From positions 1 to 64,000 of the forward strand of contig JBBEAZ010000015.1 of the NCBI GenBank assembly GCA_040882565.1: DNA of 64,000 nt. Direction: 5' to 3'. Of this stretch, positions 26,349 to 34,185 are shown in pieces. Made by a program: the position numbers and the translations under genes. The notes below the pieces were generated by a model that saw only the letters and a program-made list of their open reading frames with translations, did not search any database and had not been told where the DNA came from. The first letter of the stretch is position 1, and the number at the start of each line of letters is the position of its first letter. Source of the stretch: CF-162 sp040882565. GTDB taxonomy: Bacteria > Chloroflexota > Dehalococcoidia > SM23-28-2 > RBG-16-64-32.

Positions 26349-27534
26349 AAGCCCTTCCGGTACATGGTGACCACGACGGCGCCGCCAAGGCCGATGTTGT
26401 GCTGGAGGGCGACCTTGGCGTCTTTCACCTGGCGCTTGTCCGCCGTGCCGCGGAGTTGCCACGTTAGTTCGGAGCACTGGGCGAGGCCGGTCGCGCCGAG
26501 GGGATGGCCCTTCGAGATCAATCCTCCGGACGGGTTCACGACGACCTTGCCGCCGTACGTGAAGGCATCCTCGTCCACCAGCTTATGGGCCGTGCCTTCC
26601 GCGGCAAGGCCGAGCGCTTCGTAGGTGATCATCTCGTTGGCGGAGAAACAGTCGTGGAGCTCGATGACGTCGACGTTCTCGGGGCCGAGGCCTGTGTGCT
26701 CGTAGACCCGCTGGGCGGCGACGCGCGTCATGTCGCTGCCGATTAGCTTGATCGAGCTCTTGCTGTCGAAGGTCTCCTGGGTGTCGGTAACCATCTCCTG
26801 GTCGAGGATCTCGATCGCCTGGTCCTGGAGGTTGTGCTTCTTGACGAAGTCTTCGCTGGCGAGCACCGCCGCCGCCAACCGTCTGAGGTGGGGCAGCACT
26901 GGAGTTTGGTGAGCGGGTCGTGGACCATCGGCGCGGCGAGGATCTGCTCGAGGCTGTACTCCTCCTGGAACTGGGAGTAGGGGTTGTTCGTGGAGTGCTT
27001 GTGGTTCTTGTAGCCGATTTTGGCGAATTGCATCGGCGTTGAGCCGTACTTCTCCATGTGCTCACGCCCGGCGTTCCCGAAGAGCTGGGCGGCTGGGGGG
27101 TGGGGCTCGAAACCACGCAATTGGACCATTGCGTTCACGTGCTGGTCCATCGGGTTGATGCGGTCCATGTACTTGGCGCCGAGGGAGCCCTTTTCCATCT
27201 TCTCGAAGCCGAGGGCGAGGACGCAATCGGCCAGGCCACCCTCGACGAGCTGCTTGCCCATGAAGAGGGCGGTCGAGCCGGTGGAGCAGTTGTTGTTGAC
27301 GTTGTAGACGGGGATGCCGGTGAGGCCGAGCTGGTAGACAGCGCGCTGGCCGCAGGTGGACTCGCCGTAGACGTAGCCAACGACGGCTTGCTGGACCTCG
27401 CCATAGGGGATACCAGCATCGGCGAGCGCCTTGGTGCCGGCTTCTTTGGCCATGTCGGGGTAGTCCCATTCCTTGGATCCGGGCTTTTCGAACTTTGTCA
27501 TGCCGACGCCAACGACGTATACCTTCTTGCTCAT
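26345..27534 (-). pseudogene. SCP-x type thiolase, frameshifted
   Basis: Two frames together give a thiolase of about 396 residues. The first runs from ATG 27534 to about 26880 with the nucleophilic Cys in NNNCSTGSTAL. The second runs from about 26880 to 26345 with IELHDCFSANE and SKGHPLGATG, the other two active-site motifs. The break is at the GC-repeat near 26872-26885 after LQCCPTSDG. All catalytic residues survive, so this is either a fresh mutation or a sequencing error. The intact protein would be a beta-ketoacyl-CoA thiolase of lipid or sterol side-chain degradation type. Confidence 0.82.
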
Positions 27535-27681
27535 GGTTCTCCTTCTGGTGGGCGCACGCCCGTTTCGGTTTCCGCGCGGTTGACTATATCAGGACGCGGC
27601 GCTTCTCTAAAGTCAGAGAGGGCCCAGCATACGAATCGTGGAAGATTGACGCGTTTGTGGGCGGCGGCTGATTGCCGGCGC

Positions 27682-30384
27682 TTACACTCGCTTGGCCATC
27701 AGATTCGGCGGGGGCGTGGAAACCGGGTGTTCTCGGTGCGCCTCAAGCAGGCGTGTGAACTCGTCGGCAGGGCATGGGCGTGACAGCAGGTACCCCTGGT
27801 ACTCGTCGCAGCCGCGATCACTCAGAAGGTCCAGTTGTGCCTCCGTTTCGACCCCCTCGGCGGTGACGATCAAGTTGAGTGAGTGCGCCATGGCGATTGT
27901 TGCAGAGGCGATGGCTGCATCATTGACATCATCGGGGAGGTCCTTGACGAAGGAGCGATCGATCTTGAGCTTGAAAAGCGGCAGGCACTTCAAGTGGCTC
28001 AGCGACGAGTAGCCCGTTCCGAAGTCGTCGATCACCGAGTGGATGCCCATACTCTGGAGCGCCGAAAGGATATGCGCGGTGCGTTCCGGGTTGGCCATCG
28101 CGACCGTCTCGGTGATTTCCAATTCGAGCGCACCCGCGGAGAGGCCGCTGTTCCAGAGGGCGTCCGAGACGATGGAGACGAACTCACGCTGGAGGAGTTG
28201 ACGGGCGGAGATATTGACCGACATGCGGAAGCCCGGCCATTGTCGCTCCCAGATGGCTGCTTGCGCGCAGGCGGTGCGAAGGACCCATGCGCCGATCGGC
28301 AGGATGAGGCCCGTGTCCTCAGCGATAGGGATGAATTCGATCGGGTTGACCAGGCCGCGGACGGGGTGTTGCCAGCGAATCAGGGCTTCAGCGCCGAGGA
28401 TCCGTCCTGTGGCGATCTCCGCGACCGGCTGATAGTAAAGGATGAACTCTTCGTTGACGGTCGCCTGGTGCAGTTCTCGTTCCACTGATAGCCGCGCGAG
28501 GATACTCGCGTTCATCGAGGGTTCGTACAGTTGGAGGTTATTCCTGCCCTGATCCTTGGCGCGATACATCGCGATGTCAGCATTGCGGAGGAGGACCTCG
28601 CTGTCCTGGCCGTCATCGGGGAAGAAGGAAAGGCCGATGCTCGCCGTTATATGGAACTCGTGACCGTCGATTGACTGAGGTTCACGAAACTTCTCCAGTG
28701 CGCGATTGGCGAAGTTCACGCCCTCCTGGATGCCTTCCACCTGAGGGAGCAAAAGGACAAATTCGTCCCCGCCGATGCGGGCAATGGTGTCCCCCCCGCG
28801 GGAGATTTTGGACAAGCGGTCGCCAATAGAACGCAGGAGGTCATCTCCACCGGCGTGGCCAATCGAATCGTTGACGTCTTTGAAGCGGTCGAGGTCAACG
28901 TAGATGATCGCAAGGCGCTCCGTGTTGCGGCGGGCCTGGCTGATCGCCAGGTCGAGGCGGTCGCGCAGCAACTCGCGGTTCGGGAGGCCGGTGAGCGCGT
29001 CATAGTACGCGAGATAACGAACAGTCTCTTCGGCTCGCTTACGCTCGGTGATGTCGCGGCAATTGACGATGACGCTCCACTGCCCGTCAGCGTCGCGGAC
29101 TCCCTGGCTCATCGCTTCGAGCGTGCGCCACGTACCGTCTTTGTGACGCGCACGGATCTCCACACACGTAATCTCGTTGGTGCCGATCACCCGCTCAAAC
29201 GACCGTTCAGTCTCCACGATATCGTCTGGATGAACGAATGAAACGAGATCGATGTCCTGAAGCTCCGCGACTTCATAGCCCATCATGCGTGTCACGGATG
29301 GGCTGGCGTAACGAACCATTGAGTCTGTCCCGAGGACAAGAATGATGTCCGAACCGTTTTCGATGAGCGAGCGGAATTGTTCCTCGCTAGCTTTGAGGGC
29401 GTTCTCGGCTCGTATTCGGTCCGTCACGTCCTGAACGAGAGACAGCACGCAGTCGCGCCCGTCCAGTTCGAGCCGTTCGGCGGTCAGGATGGCTTCCAGG
29501 ACTCGGCCGGCCCGCGTGCGGAACTGTGCCTGCACCTCGCGGGCGTGGTCCAGCTCGCCGAGCAGCCTCGCCACGGTCTGGCGATCCTCCTGTCGCACCC
29601 AGAGGTTCAGTTCCTGACTTGACTTGCCGATTACGTCGTCACGATCGTAGCCGGTGAGCTGGAGGAATGCGTCATTAACGTCGACGAAGGTATCGTCGTT
29701 GGTGGCAGTAATAGCGATAGCGAGGGGGCTGCGATAGAAGGCCTTGGAGAACTTCTCTTCGCTCCGTTGCAGGGCAAGTGCTGCGCTGGCACGTTCGGTC
29801 ACATCGCTGAAGGTCCACACCTGACCTGCTGGAGAGCCATCGACCATTTGCGGCCGCGAGGACCACTCAGCCGTTCGACCGTCGGTGAAATGGATCACGT
29901 CATAGCTAATAACGCCTTGGTCGTCGCGAACCTGTTCGACTCTGGCGCGGACCTGGTCCGGGTCGACCAATTGCTTCAGGAGGTACTCAAGCAGCAATGG
30001 TGCGTTGTGTGCATCTTTAATGTCCTGCGGGACATTAAACATTTCCCGGAACTGTTCGTTGAACAGGGTTACGCGCCGCTCCGCATCGACGACGAGGATG
30101 GCGTTGGCAGTCGAATCCACCGTGGATTTCAGGACCGAGAGCGCTTCCTTAAGTTGGTGCTCTGTCTCCCGTTGCGTCCCAACGTCGTCCTCGAGTCTGC
30201 GGTTGCGCTCGAGCAGTTCCTGAGAGGCGAGGTCGAGAGACCTGTCAACCGTGGCGCGGTCAGAGTCAAACTCTCCGTAAGTGTCGCTGACTACGCGGAG
30301 CAGAGCCTCAACCTGAGCAGGGCTGCAGTCCGAGCCGAGGTGACGCTTAATCTGTCTGCGAAGGAGTCCGTGGAGATCTGCCAA
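27682..30384 (-). CDS. PAS-PAS-PAS-GGDEF-EAL signalling protein
   Basis: This 900-residue cyclic-di-GMP enzyme has a coiled-coil N-terminus (DLASQELLERNRRLEDD) followed by three PAS domains (about 85-450). The GGDEF domain is intact (RIGGDEFVLLLP), with an RGGD inhibitory I-site five residues upstream. The EAL domain keeps GAEALIRWQHP, ITETVAMANPE, DDFGTGYSSLSHLK and KIDRSFVKD. It could both make and break c-di-GMP. No membrane segment is seen. Its N-terminus resembles proteins encoded next to FIST sensors, and a FIST remnant lies directly upstream. Confidence 0.93.
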   Translation of the reverse strand: MADLHGLLRRQIKRHLGSDCSPAQVEALLRVVSDTYGEFDSDRATVDRSLDLASQELLERNRRLEDDVGTQRETEHQLKEALSVLKSTVDSTANAILVVDAERRVTLFNEQFREMFNVPQDIKDAHNAPLLLEYLLKQLVDPDQVRARVEQVRDDQGVISYDVIHFTDGRTAEWSSRPQMVDGSPAGQVWTFSDVTERASAALALQRSEEKFSKAFYRSPLAIAITATNDDTFVDVNDAFLQLTGYDRDDVIGKSSQELNLWVRQEDRQTVARLLGELDHAREVQAQFRTRAGRVLEAILTAERLELDGRDCVLSLVQDVTDRIRAENALKASEEQFRSLIENGSDIILVLGTDSMVRYASPSVTRMMGYEVAELQDIDLVSFVHPDDIVETERSFERVIGTNEITCVEIRARHKDGTWRTLEAMSQGVRDADGQWSVIVNCRDITERKRAEETVRYLAYYDALTGLPNRELLRDRLDLAISQARRNTERLAIIYVDLDRFKDVNDSIGHAGGDDLLRSIGDRLSKISRGGDTIARIGGDEFVLLLPQVEGIQEGVNFANRALEKFREPQSIDGHEFHITASIGLSFFPDDGQDSEVLLRNADIAMYRAKDQGRNNLQLYEPSMNASILARLSVERELHQATVNEEFILYYQPVAEIATGRILGAEALIRWQHPVRGLVNPIEFIPIAEDTGLILPIGAWVLRTACAQAAIWERQWPGFRMSVNISARQLLQREFVSIVSDALWNSGLSAGALELEITETVAMANPERTAHILSALQSMGIHSVIDDFGTGYSSLSHLKCLPLFKLKIDRSFVKDLPDDVNDAAIASATIAMAHSLNLIVTAEGVETEAQLDLLSDRGCDEYQGYLLSRPCPADEFTRLLEAHREHPVSTPPPNLMAKRV

Positions 30385-30387
30385 GGG

Positions 30388-30534
30388 TTAGGCCTGGGAC
30401 CACGTTGTCACCGTCACAGCGAGCGCTCGGCGTGGAGCAAAAACGAGGAAAATGTTCGCGGTTCGATTGAGTGATGCTGGATCCAGCGAGCTCCAGCCGA
30501 CATCGTTAGTCCATACGCTCTGTTCGATTTGCAT
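30388..30534 (-). pseudogene. Truncated FIST-domain protein remnant
   Basis: ATG 30534 has a GGAGGG site 6 nt upstream and opens a 48-residue frame, MQIEQSVWTNDVGWSSLD followed by ANIFLVFAPR. This matches the N-terminus of FIST sensor proteins. It stops at 30388, three bases before the start of the PAS-GGDEF-EAL gene. FIST proteins are about 400 residues, so nearly all of the gene is missing. The good start signal and tight spacing suggest that the remnant now serves as a leader for the signalling gene. Confidence 0.55.
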
Positions 30535-30602
30535 AGGAGACCCTCCGTCTGTATCGGCTGTTACTAGGGACGCCTGGCAATGCACCGCCGTTACGACGAT
30601 CC

Positions 30603-30694
30603 GCGACTGTGGGCCGCGAAACCCTCAGGCGGCGCAGGGCAAGGGGGTGGGGAATGGGAGTGAAAGTCCCCGATCGCAGTCGTTTGACGACTAG
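30603..30694. other. Structured G-rich intergenic element
   Basis: CGACTG (30603-30608) pairs with CAGTCG (30677-30682). They enclose GGGGA...TCCCC and a run of short G tracts. Next to it, AGTCGT-ttg-ACGACT is a 6-bp hairpin that overlaps the stop of the minus-strand small membrane gene. The GGGAATGGGAGTGAAAGTCCC segment resembles part of a cobalamin riboswitch core, but the rest is absent. Function unknown. Confidence 0.35.
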
Positions 30695-30915
30695 CGCCTG
30701 CCGGGGAACGTGGAAGTAAGCATGGCGCCGATGATGAGCCCAAGGAGGGTCATGAAGACGATCGTTTCCCCAGATTGTCCCGTGGCGAGCCCGACAACCA
30801 GCAGCGCGATGGGATCCGACAGCCCGAGTACCAAAACCACCGTCCTGAGCGCCCGGTGCAATCTCGCCGTATCGGGGTAGGCGCCGGTGCCGATGTGCTC
30901 GAGCCTGTCCCACAT
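30691..30915 (-). CDS. Small membrane protein
   Basis: This 74-residue protein has two hydrophobic stretches (VVLVLGLSDPIALLVVGLA and IVFMTLLGLIIGAML) after a charged N-terminus, and ends in FPGRR. It is not recognised. In the same strand, 30918-31200 can be read as a charged segment ending ARKLSIEFSDGKLRVQNSDR and a TGA next to this ATG. That reading lacks a start codon and overlaps an SDR remnant, so it may be another broken gene. Confidence 0.45.
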   Translation of the reverse strand: MWDRLEHIGTGAYPDTARLHRALRTVVLVLGLSDPIALLVVGLATGQSGETIVFMTLLGLIIGAMLTSTFPGRR

Positions 30916-31129
30916 CTGAGCCTCACGCTGGTCCGTCGCCGGTTGGCGCCTGCTTTTCGTCGTCTATGACACGGTCGCTGTTCTGCACTCGAAGCTTGCC
31001 GTCGGAGAACTCGATGCTGAGTTTCCGGGCGTCCGCGGTACGCCCGGACTCGTCGGGTGACGATTGGGCTTCGTGGATCTCATGTTCAAGCGGATGCTCG
31101 TGGGTTGGGTCGTCAACCGGTGGTTTACG

Positions 31130-31320
31130 GCCGAAGGATAGCCGCAGCCGACGAAATAGGCGGCCGCTACTGCGAGGATTGCGGCGTTGCCAAGATCACC
31201 GATGACGCAACCTCAATGACCGGCGTGCGCGCTTACGCGCTGGATGCCGCGCATGCGGAAGCCCTCTGGTCGTTCAGCGAAGAGCTGGTCGGCGAGCGAT
31301 TTCCGCACGGACGTCGCTGA
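31130..31320 (+). pseudogene. C-terminal remnant of a short-chain dehydrogenase
   Basis: The + strand frame ending at TGA 31320 encodes EIGGRYCEDCGVAKITDD and GVRAYALDAAHAEALWSFSE. This is the characteristic C-terminal end of SDR oxidoreductases with a GGxYCED motif. Everything upstream (Rossmann fold, catalytic YxxxK) is absent. It lies in the zone where base skew changes, with another truncated gene (FIST) nearby. Confidence 0.6.
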
Positions 31321-31335
31321 CGCAGAGCGCGCCCT

Positions 31336-31935
31336 CTACTTCATGCTGAACGGCGGGTACTCGTCGGTCAACAGGTCGAATGCGTAGGCGTTGGCTCGCG
31401 CGTTCCAACGGAGAGTCCCGACGATGAAGTCGAACATCCCGCGCGGGAACTTGCCCGTGAAGAGGATCGCAAAGAACGCGATGATCCAGAGAACATAGGC
31501 GACCAGCATCACCAGGATGAGGACGATGAGGTTCGGGATGATAAGCAGCCACTTGTACCACGGGCCAAAGCGCGACAGCTCCTGGGGATAGTCAGCCTCG
31601 AACGTGACCGGATACTTGCCCGGCTCCCAGCTGAACGGCGGGTATTCGTCTCGCATGAGACCGACGTAGGCCGTCACGTTCGCCTGCCAGCGCAACACTC
31701 CGACCACGAAATCGAACAGCCCCCTTGGGTACTTCTTAGTAAAGAGGATCGTGAAAAAGGCGATCACGATAATTACGTACACGACAAGCCACAACGCATA
31801 CAGGATGATCAGATGCGGGATCGCGAGTAGCCACTTGACGAAGATGAGCCACCGTGAGAGGTTCTCCGAGTACTCAACGTCGAAACGGACAGGATATACC
31901 GGCCCTCCTGGCGCTGCGGTCGCGGTTTCTTGCAT
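31336..31935 (-). CDS. DUF4389 membrane protein, two tandem domains
   Basis: This 199-residue protein has two copies of the DUF4389 unit: a beta-rich start (YPVRFDVEYSENLSRW; YPVTFEADYPQELSRF), a membrane hairpin, ILFTxxYPRGLFDF and a DEYPPF end. The ATG at 31935 has an AAGGGAG site. The function of DUF4389 is unknown. It follows a longer paralogue on the same strand. Confidence 0.85.
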   Translation of the reverse strand: MQETATAAPGGPVYPVRFDVEYSENLSRWLIFVKWLLAIPHLIILYALWLVVYVIIVIAFFTILFTKKYPRGLFDFVVGVLRWQANVTAYVGLMRDEYPPFSWEPGKYPVTFEADYPQELSRFGPWYKWLLIIPNLIVLILVMLVAYVLWIIAFFAILFTGKFPRGMFDFIVGTLRWNARANAYAFDLLTDEYPPFSMK

Positions 31936-31952
31936 AACCTTGCTCCCTTCCC

Positions 31953-32618
31953 TTAGTTCATGCTGAACGGCGGATAGACATCGGTTAGTGACATGACGTA
32001 CGCGCTCACACGTGCCTCCCAGCGCAGCCACCCCACAACCAGGTTATAGAGGCCCGCCGGGAAGCGTCCGGTGAAGAGAATCGCAAACCAAGCGATCACT
32101 ACAACAACGGCAACAAGGAACCACAACGCGATCAGTATGAGTATGTGCGGTATCGCGGTGATCACCTTCCAAAACAACAGCTTCCAGCGGGACAATACTT
32201 CGGGCCGCTCCACCTCGTAACGCAGGAACCACTCGCCTTCAAACGGCGGGTATTTGTCCGTGAGCAAGAGAATGTAGGCAAGAGCCCGAGTGCTGAATCG
32301 TTGGATGTGCACGATAGTATCGAATAGCCAACCCACCGGCCGTCGCCGCACCAGGATCACCACCCAATGCGCCACAACAAGGCTCCCGAGCGTGCCCAGC
32401 GAGAAGTAGAAGCCGTCCTGAGTTTGGTCGGCAGCGCTGCTTTCCACGCCACCGGACAACACGGCAACGAATATGAAGAGCGGAATCGCCAGAATGATGC
32501 GGAAGAAGGTGCTGAGGCGGCTTAACTCACCGGGTGGGTCTGCTTCGAGCGTAACCGGATAGCTCGGAGCAGGCGGCTCCGGCGGCGGCACACTGTACAA
32601 TTGGGATTCGTCTGTCAT
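31953..32618 (-). CDS. DUF4389 membrane protein, paralogue
   Basis: This 221-residue protein again has two DUF4389-like units (YPVTLEADPPGELSRLSTF...DKYPPF; YEVERPEVLSRWK...TDVYPPF) and about four membrane segments. It has a Pro-rich N-terminus. It is 17 bp upstream of the other DUF4389 gene, so the two are an operon and arose by duplication. Confidence 0.85.
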   Translation of the reverse strand: MTDESQLYSVPPPEPPAPSYPVTLEADPPGELSRLSTFFRIILAIPLFIFVAVLSGGVESSAADQTQDGFYFSLGTLGSLVVAHWVVILVRRRPVGWLFDTIVHIQRFSTRALAYILLLTDKYPPFEGEWFLRYEVERPEVLSRWKLLFWKVITAIPHILILIALWFLVAVVVVIAWFAILFTGRFPAGLYNLVVGWLRWEARVSAYVMSLTDVYPPFSMN

Positions 32619-32785
32619 CGCGCTCGTCTCAGCGCGTCCCCCGGCTGGGGCGCTGCGCGCTCAACAGGATAACTCGCGGGCGCCGGATAAGTTAACGCCG
32701 GCGTATCTCTATCGCGTCGCAAGCCACTACACTTTGCCCCTCGCCAGGTCCATCCCTCGTTCCACACCCTGGTGGAGCCAACGCA

Positions 32786-32868
32786 GAGGTGCAGCGACGG
32801 ACGCTGCCGGGGATTCGGGGGTGTCCCCCGAAAATCCTCCCTTTTCTGGGGCTGGGGGCGGGGCGGCG
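32786..32868 (+). repeat. R1 dispersed repeat, copy 2
   Basis: GCAGCG-acgga-CGCTGC, then GGGGTGTCCCC and a G tail GGGGCTGGGGGCGGGG. It lies in the 263-bp gap between two minus-strand genes (purQ 3' end and DUF4389 5' side). It is the first copy right of the skew switch. Confidence 0.85.
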
Positions 32869-32881
32869 ATTGTAACTCCCG

Positions 32882-33577
32882 TTAGACGCCCACCCTTGCC
32901 CACTCAACCACCGATTTCCAGATCAGCAGCCCGTCCTCGCCGCCCAGCAGCGGCTCGCACGCCCGTTCGGGGTGCGGCATCATCCCCAGCACGTTGCCGC
33001 GCTCGTTGACGATGCCCGCGACATTGCGGTCGCTCCCGTTCGGGTTCGCTGCCGGGGTCACGTCGCCATCCGCAGTGCAATACCGGAACGCCACCCTCCC
33101 CGACGCCTCGATCTCGTCGAGCACCGCTGGATCCGCCGTGTAGCGCCCCTCACCGTGCGAAATCGGCACGTTGATCACTTGCCCCGGCTCGAGCCCCATC
33201 GTCCACGCGGACGCTGTATTCTCGGCGCGCAGGCTCACCCACTCGCAGCGGTACTGCAGCGAATCGTTTCGCATCAGCGCCCCCGGCAGCAAGTGCGCCT
33301 CGCACAGGATTTGGAACCCGTTGCAGATGCCGATGACCGGTTTGCCGGCCCCCGCGTCCGCCACCACAGCCTCCATCACCGGCGAAAACCGCGCGATGGC
33401 TCCCGTGCGCAGGTAGTCTCCATACGAAAAGCCACCGGGAAGGACAATCGCGTCGTAATTCGACAGGTCCGTCTCGCGGTGCCAGACGAGGTCCGCTTCC
33501 TGTCCCGCCAACCGCAGCGAGTACTGCGAATCGTGGTCACTCCACGTGCCTGGGAAGACAATCACCGCGAAACGCAT
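32882..33577 (-). CDS. purQ: Phosphoribosylformylglycinamidine synthase, glutamine amidotransferase subunit
   Basis: This 231-residue class I glutamine amidotransferase supplies ammonia for the fourth step of purine synthesis with PurL and PurS. VLPGGFSYGDYLRTG, the nucleophile Cys in GICNGFQIL and the His in PHPERA form the active site. No purL or purS is in the window. TATAAA lies shortly before the start. Confidence 0.93.
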   Translation of the reverse strand: MRFAVIVFPGTWSDHDSQYSLRLAGQEADLVWHRETDLSNYDAIVLPGGFSYGDYLRTGAIARFSPVMEAVVADAGAGKPVIGICNGFQILCEAHLLPGALMRNDSLQYRCEWVSLRAENTASAWTMGLEPGQVINVPISHGEGRYTADPAVLDEIEASGRVAFRYCTADGDVTPAANPNGSDRNVAGIVNERGNVLGMMPHPERACEPLLGGEDGLLIWKSVVEWARVGV

Positions 33578-33609
33578 GGCCTAACCCAATTTATACCACG
33601 CCACCGCGC

Positions 33610-34119
33610 CTAGATCGCCTGCTTGTAACGCCGTCCTCGCTCAGACCGCACGCGCTGCGCGACGAACTCGAACACCGGCACCCCGTATCCGCAGCTCGTC
33701 TGCGTGCTCTCGACCGCAACGTCCACCGCCTGGCGCGCCGGCAGCTCGATAGTGTCCGCCTTCGCACCCAGCAGCAGGTCGCGCAGTGGCGACTCTTCCA
33801 CCGGCGAAACCGTCGCGTGTCCGAACAACCGCACGATGCCCGCGTTCTCCCCGTCCATCGACATCACCATCAGCGTGATCGGCCCGCCGGCCGCCGCATG
33901 ATGCGCGGTCTGGTTTCCACTGCCCGTGTAGTCCAGATATGCGACCCGGTGCGCATCGATCACGTGCAGCGGCGTCGCTCCCTTGGGTGAGAGGTTGACC
34001 GCGCCCTGGCCGTCCGGCCCAGCGCTCAGGTCTGGGGCCGCGCTCGCCACAAAGAACACCGGCGAGGTCCTGATCAGGTCCGCCTGCTCGTCCGTGATGT
34101 GCGAATAGCTCGTGCCCAT
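33610..34119 (-). CDS. Pyridoxamine 5'-phosphate oxidase family protein
   Basis: This 169-residue split-barrel flavin protein has FFVASAAPDLSAGPDGQGAV and VAYLDYTGSGNQTAHHAA, the pattern of the PNPOx-like flavin/F420/heme-binding family. Whether the cofactor is FMN or F420 is not visible. It is divergent from the CoA-ligase-like gene. Confidence 0.82.
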   Translation of the reverse strand: MGTSYSHITDEQADLIRTSPVFFVASAAPDLSAGPDGQGAVNLSPKGATPLHVIDAHRVAYLDYTGSGNQTAHHAAAGGPITLMVMSMDGENAGIVRLFGHATVSPVEESPLRDLLLGAKADTIELPARQAVDVAVESTQTSCGYGVPVFEFVAQRVRSERGRRYKQAI

Positions 34120-34185
34120 CGTGCGCCTACTTTATCATCCGGCTGCGGTTGTCCTCCGTGCGGCGCATCACTTAGTCTCATCCGC

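Larger units (their letters stand above)
30385..32881. other. GC-skew switch region
   Basis: Left of this interval the + strand has more G than C whichever strand the gene is on; right of it the + strand has more C than G. Sampled counts: 541-600 (minus gene) G25/C19; 8641-8700 (plus gene) G25/C19; 43081-43140 (minus gene) G12/C27; 59461-59520 (plus gene) G19/C27. A G-to-C change along the + strand is what a replication terminus gives. No convincing dif site was found, so an inversion or chimeric join is not excluded. Confidence 0.5.

Noticed and set aside
30595..30690. Cobalamin riboswitch on the + strand
   Set aside because: Only the GGGAA...GTGAAA...TCCC part fits; the CCGCxACTGT core follows no proper order and no gene lies downstream on that strand.
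32660..32710. A dif site at CGCCGG-ATAAGTTAACG-CCGGCG near the skew switch
   Set aside because: It has an inverted repeat, but not the ATAA-N6-TTATG core of XerC/XerD sites.
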